8,887 nucleotides of DNA from Candidatus Pelagibacter sp. (GCA_016777545.1 JADHRH010000032.1:1-8887), one strand, 5' to 3'. Numbered from the stretch's first letter, positions 1-6,830 are shown. Notes: generated by a model not told the origin, from the letters alone. Numbers and translations: made by a program.

Positions 1-230
1 AAATTAAAATACATAATTGATACAATTCGATTTCTAATTCTTCTTTTTCTAACAAATGGCTTATCGTCTAGATCAGAAACATCTCTTTCTCCAATAACCT
101 GATAATCATATGACCAACGCCATACAGAACTACCAAAACGTTCATCTGTACTATTGTAGAATATTATCCAAGCAACAATATATCTGTGAGAAATATAAAG
201 AATAACTAAAAGTAAAATACTTATGAGCAT
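1..230 (-). CDS. Unidentified membrane-anchored protein, N-terminal part (cut by window edge)
   Basis: An open frame runs leftward from ATG at 230 to the window edge with no stop, giving 76 residues. An in-frame TAG sits directly before this ATG, so it is the only start in this frame. Residues 1-24 form a hydrophobic stretch (MLISILLLVILYI, then YIVAWIIFY), read as a signal anchor or transmembrane segment. The rest is polar and aromatic: a WRWSYDYQVIGERDV segment, then a very basic patch (RKRRIRNRI, about 61-69). The hydrophobic helix with later basic residues suggests a small inner-membrane protein, but I do not recognise the family. It lies downstream of aceA on the same strand, 41 bases past the aceA stop, so it may be co-transcribed. 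No clear Shine-Dalgarno is visible. Confidence 0.6.
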   Translation of the reverse strand, partial: MLISILLLVILYISHRYIVAWIIFYNSTDERFGSSVWRWSYDYQVIGERDVSDLDDKPFVRKRRIRNRIVSIMYFN

Positions 231-252
231 CTAAATATATAATCATATTTAG
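231..252. repeat. AT-rich inverted repeat between aceA and the next gene
   Basis: CTAAATAT (231-238) and ATATTTAG (245-252) are exact inverted copies around a 6-base loop. The element lies between the aceA stop and the ATG at 230, which it touches. It could be a weak terminator for aceA or a hairpin in the leader of the next gene. There is no G/C in most of the stem and no clean T-run after it, so a strong intrinsic terminator is unlikely, and chance in AT-rich DNA remains possible. Confidence 0.35.
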
Positions 253-271
253 AAAGCTTATTAAAGACTAA

Positions 272-1549
272 TTAAAATTGCTCAGATTCTGTTGATCCTG
301 CCATAGCTGTTGTAGAGCTTTTTCCACTACTTATAGTGTTTGAAACTGCATCAAAATAAGATGTTCCAACTTCTCTTTGATGTTTAACACTTGTGTAACC
401 ATCTTTTTCTCTAGCAAATTCAAGCTCTTGGATTTTAGAATAAGCAGTCATTCCTTCTGTTTTATATTTTTCAGCAAGTTCAAAAATTGCAATATTTTGA
501 GTATGAAATCCTGCAAGAGTTATAAACTGGAATTTATATCCCATCTCACTAATTTTTTGCTGAAATGTTGCAATCTCAGCATCTGATAAATGTTTTTTCC
601 AATTGAACGAAGGGGAACAGTTGTAAGCTAATAATTTACCAGGAAACTTTTCATGAATCGCATCTGCAAACTTTTTTGCTTCTTCTAAGTTTGGTGTTGC
701 AGTTTCACACCAGATTAAATCTGAATAAGGAGCGTAAGCTAAACCCCTTGAGATTGCTTGATCAATTCCATGTTTAACATAATAAAAGCCTTCTGGTGAC
801 CTTTCACCAGTTAAAAATGGTTTATCATTTTCATCAAAATCATTAGTGATTAATTTTGCAGCATTTGCATCTGTTCTTGCTAAAATTATTAATGGTACAT
901 CTGCAATATCTGCAGCTAGTCTTGCAGCTTTTAAATTTTTAATCATAGTACCAGTTGGAACTAAAACTTTTCCACCCATATGGCCACATTTTTTTTCACT
1001 AGCTAATTGATCTTCAAAGTGAACACCAGCTGCACCTGCTTTAATGAATTTTTTTGTTAACTCAAAAACATTTAATGGACCACCAAATCCTGCTTCACCA
1101 TCTGCAATAATTGGTAGCATATAATCTGTTCTATCTTTTGATTTCATATCACCATCTTGTAATTCCATATGCTGAATTTGATCTGCTCTTATTAGAGCAT
1201 TGTTCATCGACTCAACTAATTTTGGTGCACTATCATATGGGTATAAAGACTGATCAGGATACATTTCACCAGCAGTATTTGCATCAGCTGCTACTTGCCA
1301 TCCACTTAAATAAATTGCTTTTAATCCAGCTTTAGCGTGTTGGACAGCATGATTTCCAGAGAGTGAACCCAATGTATTAATATAATTTTCTGAATTTAAT
1401 AAATCCCATAATTTTTTAGATTGGTGTTTGCACATAGAATATTCAATTTTAATTGAACCTCTTAATCTCTCAACTTCTTCTGGGGTATAGTCTCTTTTTA
1501 TTCCTAAAAATCTTTTTAAATCGTATGAAACTTTAGCTTCTGAGCTCAT
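272..1549 (-). CDS. aceA: Isocitrate lyase
   Basis: This cytosolic enzyme cleaves isocitrate to succinate and glyoxylate, the first step of the glyoxylate shunt, and uses Mg2+. The 425-residue length fits bacterial AceA (about 430). The catalytic loop KKCGH is at residues 186-190 followed by MGGKVLVP, with the active-site Cys at 188. Other family hallmarks are SGWQVAAD at 82-89, the acidic metal-binding stretch around 150-152 and 180, LARTDA at 223-228, NCSPSFNW at 310-317 and [11 protein letters not shown] at 390-400. The C-terminal tail (about 403-425) is Ser/Thr-rich. The ATG at 1549 gives a normal N-terminus; only a weak AGAAAG-like ribosome site precedes it. A small same-strand gene ends 65 bases upstream, and a divergent ScfR/RamB-type regulator lies beyond, which suggests local control of acetate or two-carbon use. 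Confidence 0.97.
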   Translation of the reverse strand: MSSEAKVSYDLKRFLGIKRDYTPEEVERLRGSIKIEYSMCKHQSKKLWDLLNSENYINTLGSLSGNHAVQHAKAGLKAIYLSGWQVAADANTAGEMYPDQSLYPYDSAPKLVESMNNALIRADQIQHMELQDGDMKSKDRTDYMLPIIADGEAGFGGPLNVFELTKKFIKAGAAGVHFEDQLASEKKCGHMGGKVLVPTGTMIKNLKAARLAADIADVPLIILARTDANAAKLITNDFDENDKPFLTGERSPEGFYYVKHGIDQAISRGLAYAPYSDLIWCETATPNLEEAKKFADAIHEKFPGKLLAYNCSPSFNWKKHLSDAEIATFQQKISEMGYKFQFITLAGFHTQNIAIFELAEKYKTEGMTAYSKIQELEFAREKDGYTSVKHQREVGTSYFDAVSNTISSGKSSTTAMAGSTESEQF

Positions 1550-1565
1550 AGGTAAGTCTTTCTAA

Positions 1566-1596
1566 ATTATGTATTAAGAAAATTAAATTGTGTCTA
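1566..1596 (-). promoter_or_regulatory. aceA: Possible aceA promoter
   Basis: Reading on the minus strand, TAGACA (1596-1591) and CATAAT (1571-1566) resemble -35 and -10 boxes, but their 19-base spacing is longer than the usual 17. They lie just upstream of aceA. If real, aceA could be transcribed separately from the small gene at 1615-1782. In DNA this AT-rich such matches are common, so this is only a candidate. Confidence 0.22.
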
Positions 1597-1614
1597 AATT
1601 AACAGTAATAGGAT

Positions 1615-1782
1615 TTATTTTTTTTCACTAAATTCTTGAGTGAATTCATTCATCCCACTAGAACCCCAATCACAATGATCGTCTCTTAGGTAAACACCTG
1701 ATTGACTAAACTGATTCTGATTGTTGTTTTCGTTAATTTCTCTTTGATTTTCTTGTTTTTTATTTGTGTTTTTATTGTTCAT
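1615..1782 (-). CDS. Small 55-residue hydrophilic protein of unknown function
   Basis: A complete frame from ATG (1782) to TAA (1615-1617) encodes 55 residues. It lies in the gap between aceA and the divergent ScfR-type regulator, on the aceA strand. An upstream in-frame TAG in the operator region rules out a longer product. Residues 1-26 are rich in Asn, Gln, Lys and Glu (MNNKNTNKKQENQR), so likely disordered. Residues 29-45 (GVYLRDDHCDWGSSGMN) are more ordered in composition, with one Cys and one Trp, and are followed by an acidic/basic tail FTQEFSEKK. There is no signal peptide or membrane helix. I recognise no family. In favour of coding: an uninterrupted frame filling half of an otherwise oversized gap, a balanced aromatic/acidic C-terminal half, and a start directly beside the operator array. 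Against: small size and no clear ribosome site. It could modulate aceA or the regulator, but that is speculation. Confidence 0.55.
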   Translation of the reverse strand: MNNKNTNKKQENQREINENNNQNQFSQSGVYLRDDHCDWGSSGMNEFTQEFSEKK

Positions 1783-1793
1783 GTAAACTTTAT

Positions 1794-1812
1794 AATTTAC
1801 AAAATTTACAAA
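1794..1812. repeat. 19-bp direct repeat, copy 1 (operator)
   Basis: AATTTACAAAATTTACAAA, identical to the copy at 1867-1885. It contains two tandem TTTACA hexamers 9 bases apart. The two copies are offset by 73 bases, close to seven DNA helical turns, so bound proteins would face the same side. Confidence 0.75.
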
Positions 1813-1855
1813 ATCTAATTAAATCGATAAAAACCTTGTAAAACAAAGAAATTTG

Positions 1856-1875
1856 TTGTAAATTAAAATTTACAA
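1856..1875. promoter_or_regulatory. Palindromic operator candidate upstream of the ScfR-type regulator
   Basis: TTGTAAATT (1856-1864) and AATTTACAA (1867-1875) are perfect inverted copies separated by AA. A 9+9 palindrome with a short spacer is typical of a site for a dimeric helix-turn-helix protein. It ends 18 bases before the ATG at 1894, where binding would be expected to repress the regulator's own transcription or translation. Confidence 0.6.
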
Positions 1876-1885
1876 AATTTACAAA
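1867..1885. repeat. 19-bp direct repeat, copy 2 (operator)
   Basis: Second exact copy of the sequence at 1794-1812. Its left half doubles as the right arm of the palindrome at 1856-1875, and it ends 8 bases before the regulator's start codon. Confidence 0.75.
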
Positions 1886-1893
1886 TAGAAATT

Positions 1894-3327
1894 ATGAGTC
1901 AAATTGATTTAAAAATTGGTCCTAAAATAAAGGCTTTTAGACGACAGTTAGGGCTACAAGCTAATAAACTTTCGGAAGATCTGGGTATTTCTCCAAGTTA
2001 TTTAAATTTAATTGAAAGCGGAAAAAGAAAAATAGATGGAGATTTGCTACTTAAGGTTTGTGAAAAATTAAATATTCAGCTCTCAGACTTAACATCAAAA
2101 TCAGATGTTAACTTAGAAAATACTATTTCAGAAATTTTAGATGATAAATTGTTTGAAGACCTAGATATTCTTGGTCCTGAAGTTAAAGACCTTGTTGGAA
2201 CAAATCCTAAGATTGGTAGAGCTCTTGTGAGATTAGGAGATATTCTTAAAAAGAAAGATCATGAGCTAATTAATAAAATAGAAAAAATATCAGGTAAGAT
2301 AGTTGATAATAGAAAAAACTCTTTTCCAGGAGAAGTAATATCTGATTTCCTTCAAGAACATAAAAACTATTTTCCAAAATTAGAAGAGTTTGCAAATAAA
2401 GTTTTTGATAAAATTCAAAAAAATAATAGGACTCGATATATTTCCTTATGTGAATATTTAAATAAAGAATATTCAATTACAGTTAAAGATATTTTACCAG
2501 AAGAGGGAAAGCCTTTTTCTAAAATTTATAATAAAAATAAAAAAGAACTCTTATTAAGTGATTATAGTTCTTTGGAGACAAAAAAACTTCATGCAGCAGC
2601 TCAGATTGCACAAGAAGGTGCAATGAAAGATATTGATAATTATCTATCTAAATTTTCTTTTCCTTCAGAAGAATCAAAAAAATTGACTAAGGTTGCTTTA
2701 TTAAATTATTGTGGTGCAGCAATTTTAATGCCTTACAAACCTTTTCATACTGAATGTAAAAAATTGAAATATGATTTAGAGCTATTACAGAATACATTTG
2801 CAACTTCTTTTGAACAAGTTGCTCACCGTGTAACATGCTTACAAGATCCAAAATTACCTGGAATTCCTTTTCACATGCTTAGAGTTGACATGGCAGGAAA
2901 TATCTCAAAAAGATTTTCATTATCAGGAATTGATATACCAAGATATGGTGGTGCATGTCCTAGATGGAATGTTTATTCTGCATTTACTCGACCTGGTGTA
3001 ATTCAAGCAGCTGTTAGTAAAATGACTAATGGTGAAAAATATGTTTGTATCGCAAGAACTGTAGAAAAAGGTGTTGGAAGATTTGGTCGATCAAAAAGTA
3101 TATTATCAATTGGTCTTGGCTGTGATGCAAAGTATGCAAAAGACTTTGTGTACACTGAAAATATTAATGTTAGTGATAAAACTACTGAAATTCCTATCGG
3201 TGTATCTTGCAGAACTTGTGATAGATTGGATTGTTCACAAAGAGCCTTTCCACCGTTACATAAAAAATTTGATGTAGATATTAATTCTAGAGGCGTCTCA
3301 GTATATGTAAACGATAAGTCTAGTTAA
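1894..3327 (+). CDS. ScfR/RamB-type transcriptional regulator (XRE HTH + M78-like + DUF2083)
   Basis: A 477-residue cytosolic DNA-binding protein with the three-part layout of the short-chain fatty acyl regulators (RamB, PccR, MccR). Residues 9-66 are a Cro/C1-type helix-turn-helix with the family-typical SPSYLNLIESGKR at 33-45. Residues about 180-285 match the position of the IrrE/M78 peptidase-like domain, but the zinc-protease HExxH is replaced by HAAAQIA (233-239), so protease activity is not expected. The C-terminal part carries SFEQVAHRVT (305-314), GGACPRW (352-358) and the cysteine cluster CRTCDRLDC (439-447) followed by SQRAFPP, a hallmark of DUF2083, where an acyl-CoA is thought to be sensed. 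Characterised relatives control glyoxylate-shunt or propionyl-CoA genes. Divergence from aceA and the operator array in between point to aceA-region control and autoregulation (inference). The start is fixed by the family N-terminus. Confidence 0.9.
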   Translation: MSQIDLKIGPKIKAFRRQLGLQANKLSEDLGISPSYLNLIESGKRKIDGDLLLKVCEKLNIQLSDLTSKSDVNLENTISEILDDKLFEDLDILGPEVKDLVGTNPKIGRALVRLGDILKKKDHELINKIEKISGKIVDNRKNSFPGEVISDFLQEHKNYFPKLEEFANKVFDKIQKNNRTRYISLCEYLNKEYSITVKDILPEEGKPFSKIYNKNKKELLLSDYSSLETKKLHAAAQIAQEGAMKDIDNYLSKFSFPSEESKKLTKVALLNYCGAAILMPYKPFHTECKKLKYDLELLQNTFATSFEQVAHRVTCLQDPKLPGIPFHMLRVDMAGNISKRFSLSGIDIPRYGGACPRWNVYSAFTRPGVIQAAVSKMTNGEKYVCIARTVEKGVGRFGRSKSILSIGLGCDAKYAKDFVYTENINVSDKTTEIPIGVSCRTCDRLDCSQRAFPPLHKKFDVDINSRGVSVYVNDKSS

Positions 3328-4218
3328 TTAAGACTTCCAATCACCAATTTTACTGAACAGAAAATTTCTAAATGCTGTAATTCTTGCTGTATTTTTAAGT
3401 GATTGCGGATAAACAAAATGTGCTTCGGTAATTGGACCTTCTGAATTGGGAAGAACTTTAATTAAATTTGACGAATTTGAAACTAAGTATTCTGGCAAAG
3501 CTGCTAGTCCAACTCCAGTTTCAACAGCAAGTAATAGACCCATAACACTATTTACTTTCATTATAGATTTCCTTTTTTTTCCACCTCCAATACCAAGTTT
3601 TAATGCCCAATCAGGATTATATACTGGTGATGGAGCACCCTTTCCAAACGAAATAAATCTATGTTTGTTTAAATCATTAATTGTTTTGGGCATCCCATGT
3701 TTTTCTAAATACTTATAAGAACCATAAATATAATACTTAATATCAACTAATTTTTTTTGAATATAATTAAGCTGCTTAGGTCTTCTCATAAAAATTCCAA
3801 TATCAGCTTGTCTAGTACTTAGATCAAGTTCCTTATCATCAAAGATTAATTCAATTTCAATTTCTGGATTTAAAGTCATAAATTCTTGAATTCTTGGAGT
3901 TAGCCAGTGAGTCCCGAAGCTTCTAACAGTTGTAATTGTTAGTTTACCAGTTGGTTTATTTTTTTGATCACCTAACGTAGATTCAACTTCTTTTAGTTTA
4001 CTAATTACATCATGAGCTGTTTTAAACACATATTCACCATTTTCAGTTAATGTAAGACCTCTTGCGTGTCTTTCAAAGAGCTGTACTTTTAGATCCTGTT
4101 CTAAAGATTGAATTTGTCTACTTATTGCAGACTGACTAAGGTTTAAGTTTATTGTTGCGTTAGTAAAGCTTCCAGCTTCTGCAACTGCATGAAAAATTTT
4201 TAATTTATCCCAGTCCAT
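3328..4218 (-). CDS. LysR-family transcriptional regulator
   Basis: At 296 residues this is standard for LysR proteins. The N-terminal winged helix-turn-helix spans about 3-62: the recognition region LSQSAISRQIQSLEQDL (27-43) is followed by VQLFERHARGLTLTENG (45-61). A linker helix follows (65-85), then the substrate-binding domain from about 91 to 294, starting GKLTITTVRSFGTHWL and including the AVETGVGLAALPEYLV element (231-246). The inducer is unknown. Its ATG overlaps the acuI stop codon by one base (TAATG), so it is translationally coupled to, and probably last in, the folE-acuI-lysR operon. LysR proteins usually regulate a neighbour, but here the neighbour is in the same operon rather than divergent. 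Its stop codon abuts the stop of the convergent ScfR-type gene with no spacer. Confidence 0.93.
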   Translation of the reverse strand: MDWDKLKIFHAVAEAGSFTNATINLNLSQSAISRQIQSLEQDLKVQLFERHARGLTLTENGEYVFKTAHDVISKLKEVESTLGDQKNKPTGKLTITTVRSFGTHWLTPRIQEFMTLNPEIEIELIFDDKELDLSTRQADIGIFMRRPKQLNYIQKKLVDIKYYIYGSYKYLEKHGMPKTINDLNKHRFISFGKGAPSPVYNPDWALKLGIGGGKKRKSIMKVNSVMGLLLAVETGVGLAALPEYLVSNSSNLIKVLPNSEGPITEAHFVYPQSLKNTARITAFRNFLFSKIGDWKS

Positions 4219-5219
4219 TATTTATTTACATCAACAATATATCTTCCAGATGTTTCACCTTTTAACATTTTTGGATATATGTCTATTAAATCCACCAAAC
4301 TTATTGTCTTTATTGATTTTTCTAATTGTTCAAAATCAATAATATTTTTAACTTCGTTCCAAACAAATTCTCTTCTCTTTATTGATGCTGTAACAGAGTT
4401 TATTCCCCAAAGTTTAACACCTCTTATAATAAAAGGCATAACTGTAGTATTTAATTTATAATCAGACGCATTTCCACAAGCTGCAACAATTCCATTATCT
4501 CTAGTTTGTGCTAATGCATTAGCAAGTATTTTACCACCAACGGTATCAACAACACCGTCCCATAACCCTTTATCTAATGGCCTTGGATCCTTATCTAGAT
4601 CTGCTTTGTTTATTATATTTTTTGCACCTAACGTTCTTAAGTATTCTTCATTTTCAGATTTTCCGGTAACAGCTGTAACATCATAACCAAATTTATTTAA
4701 AATCATTACCGCAATACTTCCAACGCCTCCAGATGCACCAGTTACTAGAACATCTTTTACTTTTTCTCCTAATAAAAGTTCTTCTCTAGCTTTGATTGCA
4801 AAAGAACATAGTAAAGCTGTAAGACCTGCTGTGCCTAAAATCATTGCTTGTTTAGATGTTACATCTTTTGGTTTTTTAACCAAATAATCACCGTTAACTT
4901 TTGCAAGCTGAGAATAGCCACCAAAATAAATTTCTCCTACTCTCCAACCTGTTAGAATTACCTCATCTCCTTTTACAAACTTTGAGTTATCACTTTCTAT
5001 AACAGTACCTGCAAAATCAATACCGGGAATATGCGGAAACTCTTTTACTAATTTTGCACCATTATTTAAAATAAGCGCATCTTTATAATTTAAATCTGAG
5101 TAATCAACTTGAACAAGTACATCTCCGTGTTTTAAAAATGATTTCTCAATTGACTTTACTTCTCTAGTAAAATTTTCACCTTCTTGATTGAGAATTAATG
5201 CTTTGAAATTGTCTGACAT
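4218..5219 (-). CDS. acuI: Acrylyl-CoA reductase (NADPH)-like MDR oxidoreductase, YhdH/AcuI family
   Basis: A 333-residue zinc-free medium-chain dehydrogenase/reductase. The N-terminal GroES-like domain (about 1-125) has SDLNYKDALI (41-50) and PGIDFAGTV (65-73); the Rossmann domain has GASGGVGSIAV (161-171) for NADP(H), then DVTAVTGK (180-187). DTVGG (225-229), ACGNA (247-251) and WGINSV (271-276) are typical of the YhdH/YhfP/AcuI group. Family members reduce toxic acrylyl-CoA to propionyl-CoA, an outlet of dimethylsulfoniopropionate and 3-hydroxypropionate breakdown, relevant to marine alphaproteobacteria. The exact substrate cannot be read from sequence; a general quinone or enone reductase is the alternative. 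It starts 21 bases after folE, has the best ribosome site in the window, and overlaps the LysR start. Confidence 0.85.
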   Translation of the reverse strand: MSDNFKALILNQEGENFTREVKSIEKSFLKHGDVLVQVDYSDLNYKDALILNNGAKLVKEFPHIPGIDFAGTVIESDNSKFVKGDEVILTGWRVGEIYFGGYSQLAKVNGDYLVKKPKDVTSKQAMILGTAGLTALLCSFAIKAREELLLGEKVKDVLVTGASGGVGSIAVMILNKFGYDVTAVTGKSENEEYLRTLGAKNIINKADLDKDPRPLDKGLWDGVVDTVGGKILANALAQTRDNGIVAACGNASDYKLNTTVMPFIIRGVKLWGINSVTASIKRREFVWNEVKNIIDFEQLEKSIKTISLVDLIDIYPKMLKGETSGRYIVDVNK

Positions 5220-5225
5220 ACTTTT

Positions 5226-5231
5226 CCTCCT
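5226..5231 (-). promoter_or_regulatory. acuI: Strong Shine-Dalgarno for acuI
   Basis: On the minus strand the sequence reads AGGAGG, six bases before the acuI ATG (5219-5217). It is a full consensus site, whereas the other genes in the window have weak or no visible site. It fixes the acuI start and suggests high translation relative to folE. Confidence 0.8.
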
Positions 5232-5240
5232 TTGGGAAAG

Positions 5241-5849
5241 TTACTTACTAATAAATCTTAGATATCTATTTTGAATACTTAAATCTTTTTTAAATTCCCC
5301 TAAAAAATAATTTGTAACAGTTGTTGCATTTTCTTTTTTAATACCCCTCATTGTCATACATTGATGTGCAGCGTCAATTGTTACTGCAACTCCTTTTGCA
5401 TCTAATGAAGTCATTAAAGCTTGTGCAACTTGCATTGTAAGTCTCTCTTGAGTTTGCAATCTTTTTGAAAAGACTTCTACAACTCTTGCAAGTTTACTTA
5501 ATCCTACAACTCTTTCATTTGGAATATAGGCAACATGTGCTGTTCCAACTATTGGTGCCATATGATGTTCACAGTGACTAGTTACTGAAATATTTTTTTC
5601 AACAACCATGTCGTCATAACCCTCAACATCACCAAAGGTTTTTTCTAATATCTTATTTGCATCCTCGGCATATCCACCAAAATATTCTTTAAATGCTTTA
5701 ACAACTCTTTTGGGTGTTTCAAGTAAACCTTCTCTAGAAGGATCTTCACCCATCCAAGTTAAAATAGTTTTAAAAGCTTCTTCAGCTTCCTTATCAGAAA
5801 CTTTCTTGGTATCTAAAACTTTATTATTTATGTCTTCAACTAATTTCAC
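5241..5849 (-). CDS. folE: GTP cyclohydrolase I
   Basis: This enzyme converts GTP to 7,8-dihydroneopterin triphosphate and formate, the entry step to tetrahydrofolate and, in many bacteria, queuosine precursors. It forms a cytosolic zinc homodecamer. The 202 residues cover the whole family. Visible signatures are WMGEDPSREGLLETPKRV (32-49), SHCEHHMAP (91-99) with zinc ligands Cys93 and His96, the GLSKLARVVEVFSKRLQTQERLT segment (from about 116), and HQCMTMRG (162-169) with zinc ligand Cys164. These match the E. coli FolE ligands Cys110, His113 and Cys181. The start is GTG; an in-frame TAA three codons further upstream leaves no longer alternative. It is the first gene of the operon with acuI and lysR, an unexpected pairing, and is divergent from hisI. 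Confidence 0.96.
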   Translation of the reverse strand: MKLVEDINNKVLDTKKVSDKEAEEAFKTILTWMGEDPSREGLLETPKRVVKAFKEYFGGYAEDANKILEKTFGDVEGYDDMVVEKNISVTSHCEHHMAPIVGTAHVAYIPNERVVGLSKLARVVEVFSKRLQTQERLTMQVAQALMTSLDAKGVAVTIDAAHQCMTMRGIKKENATTVTNYFLGEFKKDLSIQNRYLRFISK

Positions 5850-5926
5850 AACGCAAGTTTATACAGTAAATCATTGTTTTTAAAATATTTAATATATTGA
5901 GCAATATGCTACATAATAACCTAATT
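5850..5926. promoter_or_regulatory. Divergent folE / hisI promoter region
   Basis: This short gap must hold the start signals for both divergent transcription units, since the hisI frame has no plausible start before 5897. It contains AT-rich candidates (TGTATAAAC on the minus strand near folE; ACATAAT on the plus strand at about 5911-5917), but I cannot identify a convincing -35/-10 pair for either direction. No palindrome or riboswitch-like structure was seen. Confidence 0.4.
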
Positions 5927-6394
5927 ATGTTTAAAAAAAGAGAAAATATCCTGGAAATTGAAGAAGGCAAATATCTATCTCCCAAGTTCGATAATGATGG
6001 ATTAATACCAGTTATTACAATGTGTTCAAAAACTAGAGATATCTTAATGCATGGATATATGAATGTTGAAGCTTTAAAGAAGACTATAGAAACAAAAGAA
6101 GCTCATTATTTTAGTAGATCAAGACAGCAAATTTGGCACAAAGGCAAAACTAGTGGGTATACCCAAAAAATAACAGAAATCAGAATTGATGATGATCAAG
6201 ACTCAGTTTGGATTACAGTTGATATTGGTGATGGTGCTAGTTGTCATGTTGGTTATAGATCATGTTTTTATAGATCAATTCCACTAGGTCCGATCGACAA
6301 TGGTAGAGAAATTGAGATGAAGTTTGAAGAAAAAGAAAAATCTTTTGACCCTGAGATTGTCTATAAAGGTCAACCTAACCCTACAAAAATTTAA
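5927..6394 (+). CDS. hisI: Phosphoribosyl-AMP cyclohydrolase (HisI), Asp-variant subfamily
   Basis: HisI opens the purine ring of phosphoribosyl-AMP, the third step of histidine synthesis, and needs Mg2+ and Zn2+. With the ATG at 5927 the protein has 155 residues; family signatures are HYFSRSRQQIWHKGKTSGY (60-78), the metal-binding DDDQD (88-92), ASCHVGYRSCFYR (104-116), with Cys106, His107 and Cys113. In most HisI proteins the acidic motif is D-C-D-x-D, the Cys being a zinc ligand; here it is Asp89. From memory a DDDQD subgroup exists in other bacteria, so this is probably a natural variant, not damage. The C-terminal about 30 residues are an extension; there is no HisE domain. TTG at 5897 or ATG at 5906 could add 10 or 7 residues, but those are Asn-rich and not family-like. 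The stop touches the next start. Confidence 0.85.
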   Translation: MFKKRENILEIEEGKYLSPKFDNDGLIPVITMCSKTRDILMHGYMNVEALKKTIETKEAHYFSRSRQQIWHKGKTSGYTQKITEIRIDDDQDSVWITVDIGDGASCHVGYRSCFYRSIPLGPIDNGREIEMKFEEKEKSFDPEIVYKGQPNPTKI

Positions 6395-6769
6395 ATGGCT
6401 GACAAACAAAAAAATGTTCTAGGTGAAGATCTAGAGGAATGTTCTAACAGCCCATTAACAGGATGGTATAGAGATGGTTGCTGCAATACTGATGAAAATG
6501 ATCATGGTGTTCATACTGTTTGTGCAAAAGTTACAACTGAATTTTTAGAATGGTGCAAAGAAGCTGGTAATGATTTAATAACACCACATCCTGAATTTGG
6601 TTTTCCAGGACTTAAAGATGGAGATGGTTGGTGTGTTTGTGCCAGTTGGTATGCAAGAGCTGTTGATGCTGGAAAAAGTTGTCCTGTATATTTAAAAAGA
6701 ACACATGAAAAAACTTTAAAGCTTGTTTCTATGGAAGCTTTAAAGAAGAATGCTATTGATTTATCTTAA
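6395..6769 (+). CDS. DUF2237 family protein of unknown function
   Basis: A 124-residue soluble protein clearly of the DUF2237 (COG3651) family: NVLGEDLEEC (7-16), PLTGWYRDGCCNT (20-32), HTVCAKVT (40-47), EFGFPGLKDGDGWCVCASWY (67-86) and THEKTLKLVSMEAL (103-116). Eight cysteines (16, 29, 30, 43, 54, 80, 82, 96) with conserved His and Asp/Glu suggest metal binding or disulfides, but with no signal peptide it is likely cytosolic. No biochemical role is established that I know of. Its ATG follows the hisI TAA with no intervening base, so the two are almost certainly co-transcribed and coupled. Family identity is confident; the job is not known. Confidence 0.92.
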   Translation: MADKQKNVLGEDLEECSNSPLTGWYRDGCCNTDENDHGVHTVCAKVTTEFLEWCKEAGNDLITPHPEFGFPGLKDGDGWCVCASWYARAVDAGKSCPVYLKRTHEKTLKLVSMEALKKNAIDLS

Positions 6770-6830
6770 TAAATTTTAAATTTATAATCATTTACTTGCT
6801 AAACCCATTTTGAACTAATAAGTTTTAAAG

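Larger units (their letters stand above)
1782..1885. promoter_or_regulatory. Operator array of TTTACA/TGTAAA half-sites between aceA side and scfR-type gene
   Basis: Seven exact copies of one hexamer occur in about 100 bases: TGTAAA at 1782, 1837 and 1857, and TTTACA at 1796, 1805, 1869 and 1878 (start positions). They form pairs in both orientations, including two tandem pairs 9 bases apart and a palindrome. The array ends 8 bases before the regulator's ATG and begins at the ATG of the small minus-strand gene, so a protein bound here would block both divergent promoters. The half-site resembles the TTTGCAAA-containing core known for RamB of Corynebacterium, a relative of the adjacent regulator. 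That this regulator binds here is inference. Confidence 0.65.

Noticed and set aside
1111..1335. Plus-strand open frame inside aceA
   Set aside because: It lies wholly antisense within a well-supported aceA gene and has Leu/His-rich low-complexity composition typical of a shadow frame.
1550..1893. Riboswitch upstream of aceA
   Set aside because: SAR11 is known for glycine riboswitches on carbon-metabolism genes, so I looked for GC-rich paired cores here. The region is AT-rich, half is filled by the small frame, and no riboswitch-like conserved core was seen.
5897..5926. Longer HisI start at TTG 5897 or ATG 5906
   Set aside because: The added residues (MSNMLHNNLI) are not HisI-like and would occupy most of the divergent promoter space. 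ATG 5927 gives a family-like N-terminus. The longer starts are not excluded, since no ribosome site favours any of the three.
6770..6830. Terminator between DUF2237 and the BASS gene
   Set aside because: Only AT-rich partial self-complementarity (AAATTTTAAATTTATAA) is visible, with no G/C stem or T-run, so it cannot be called.
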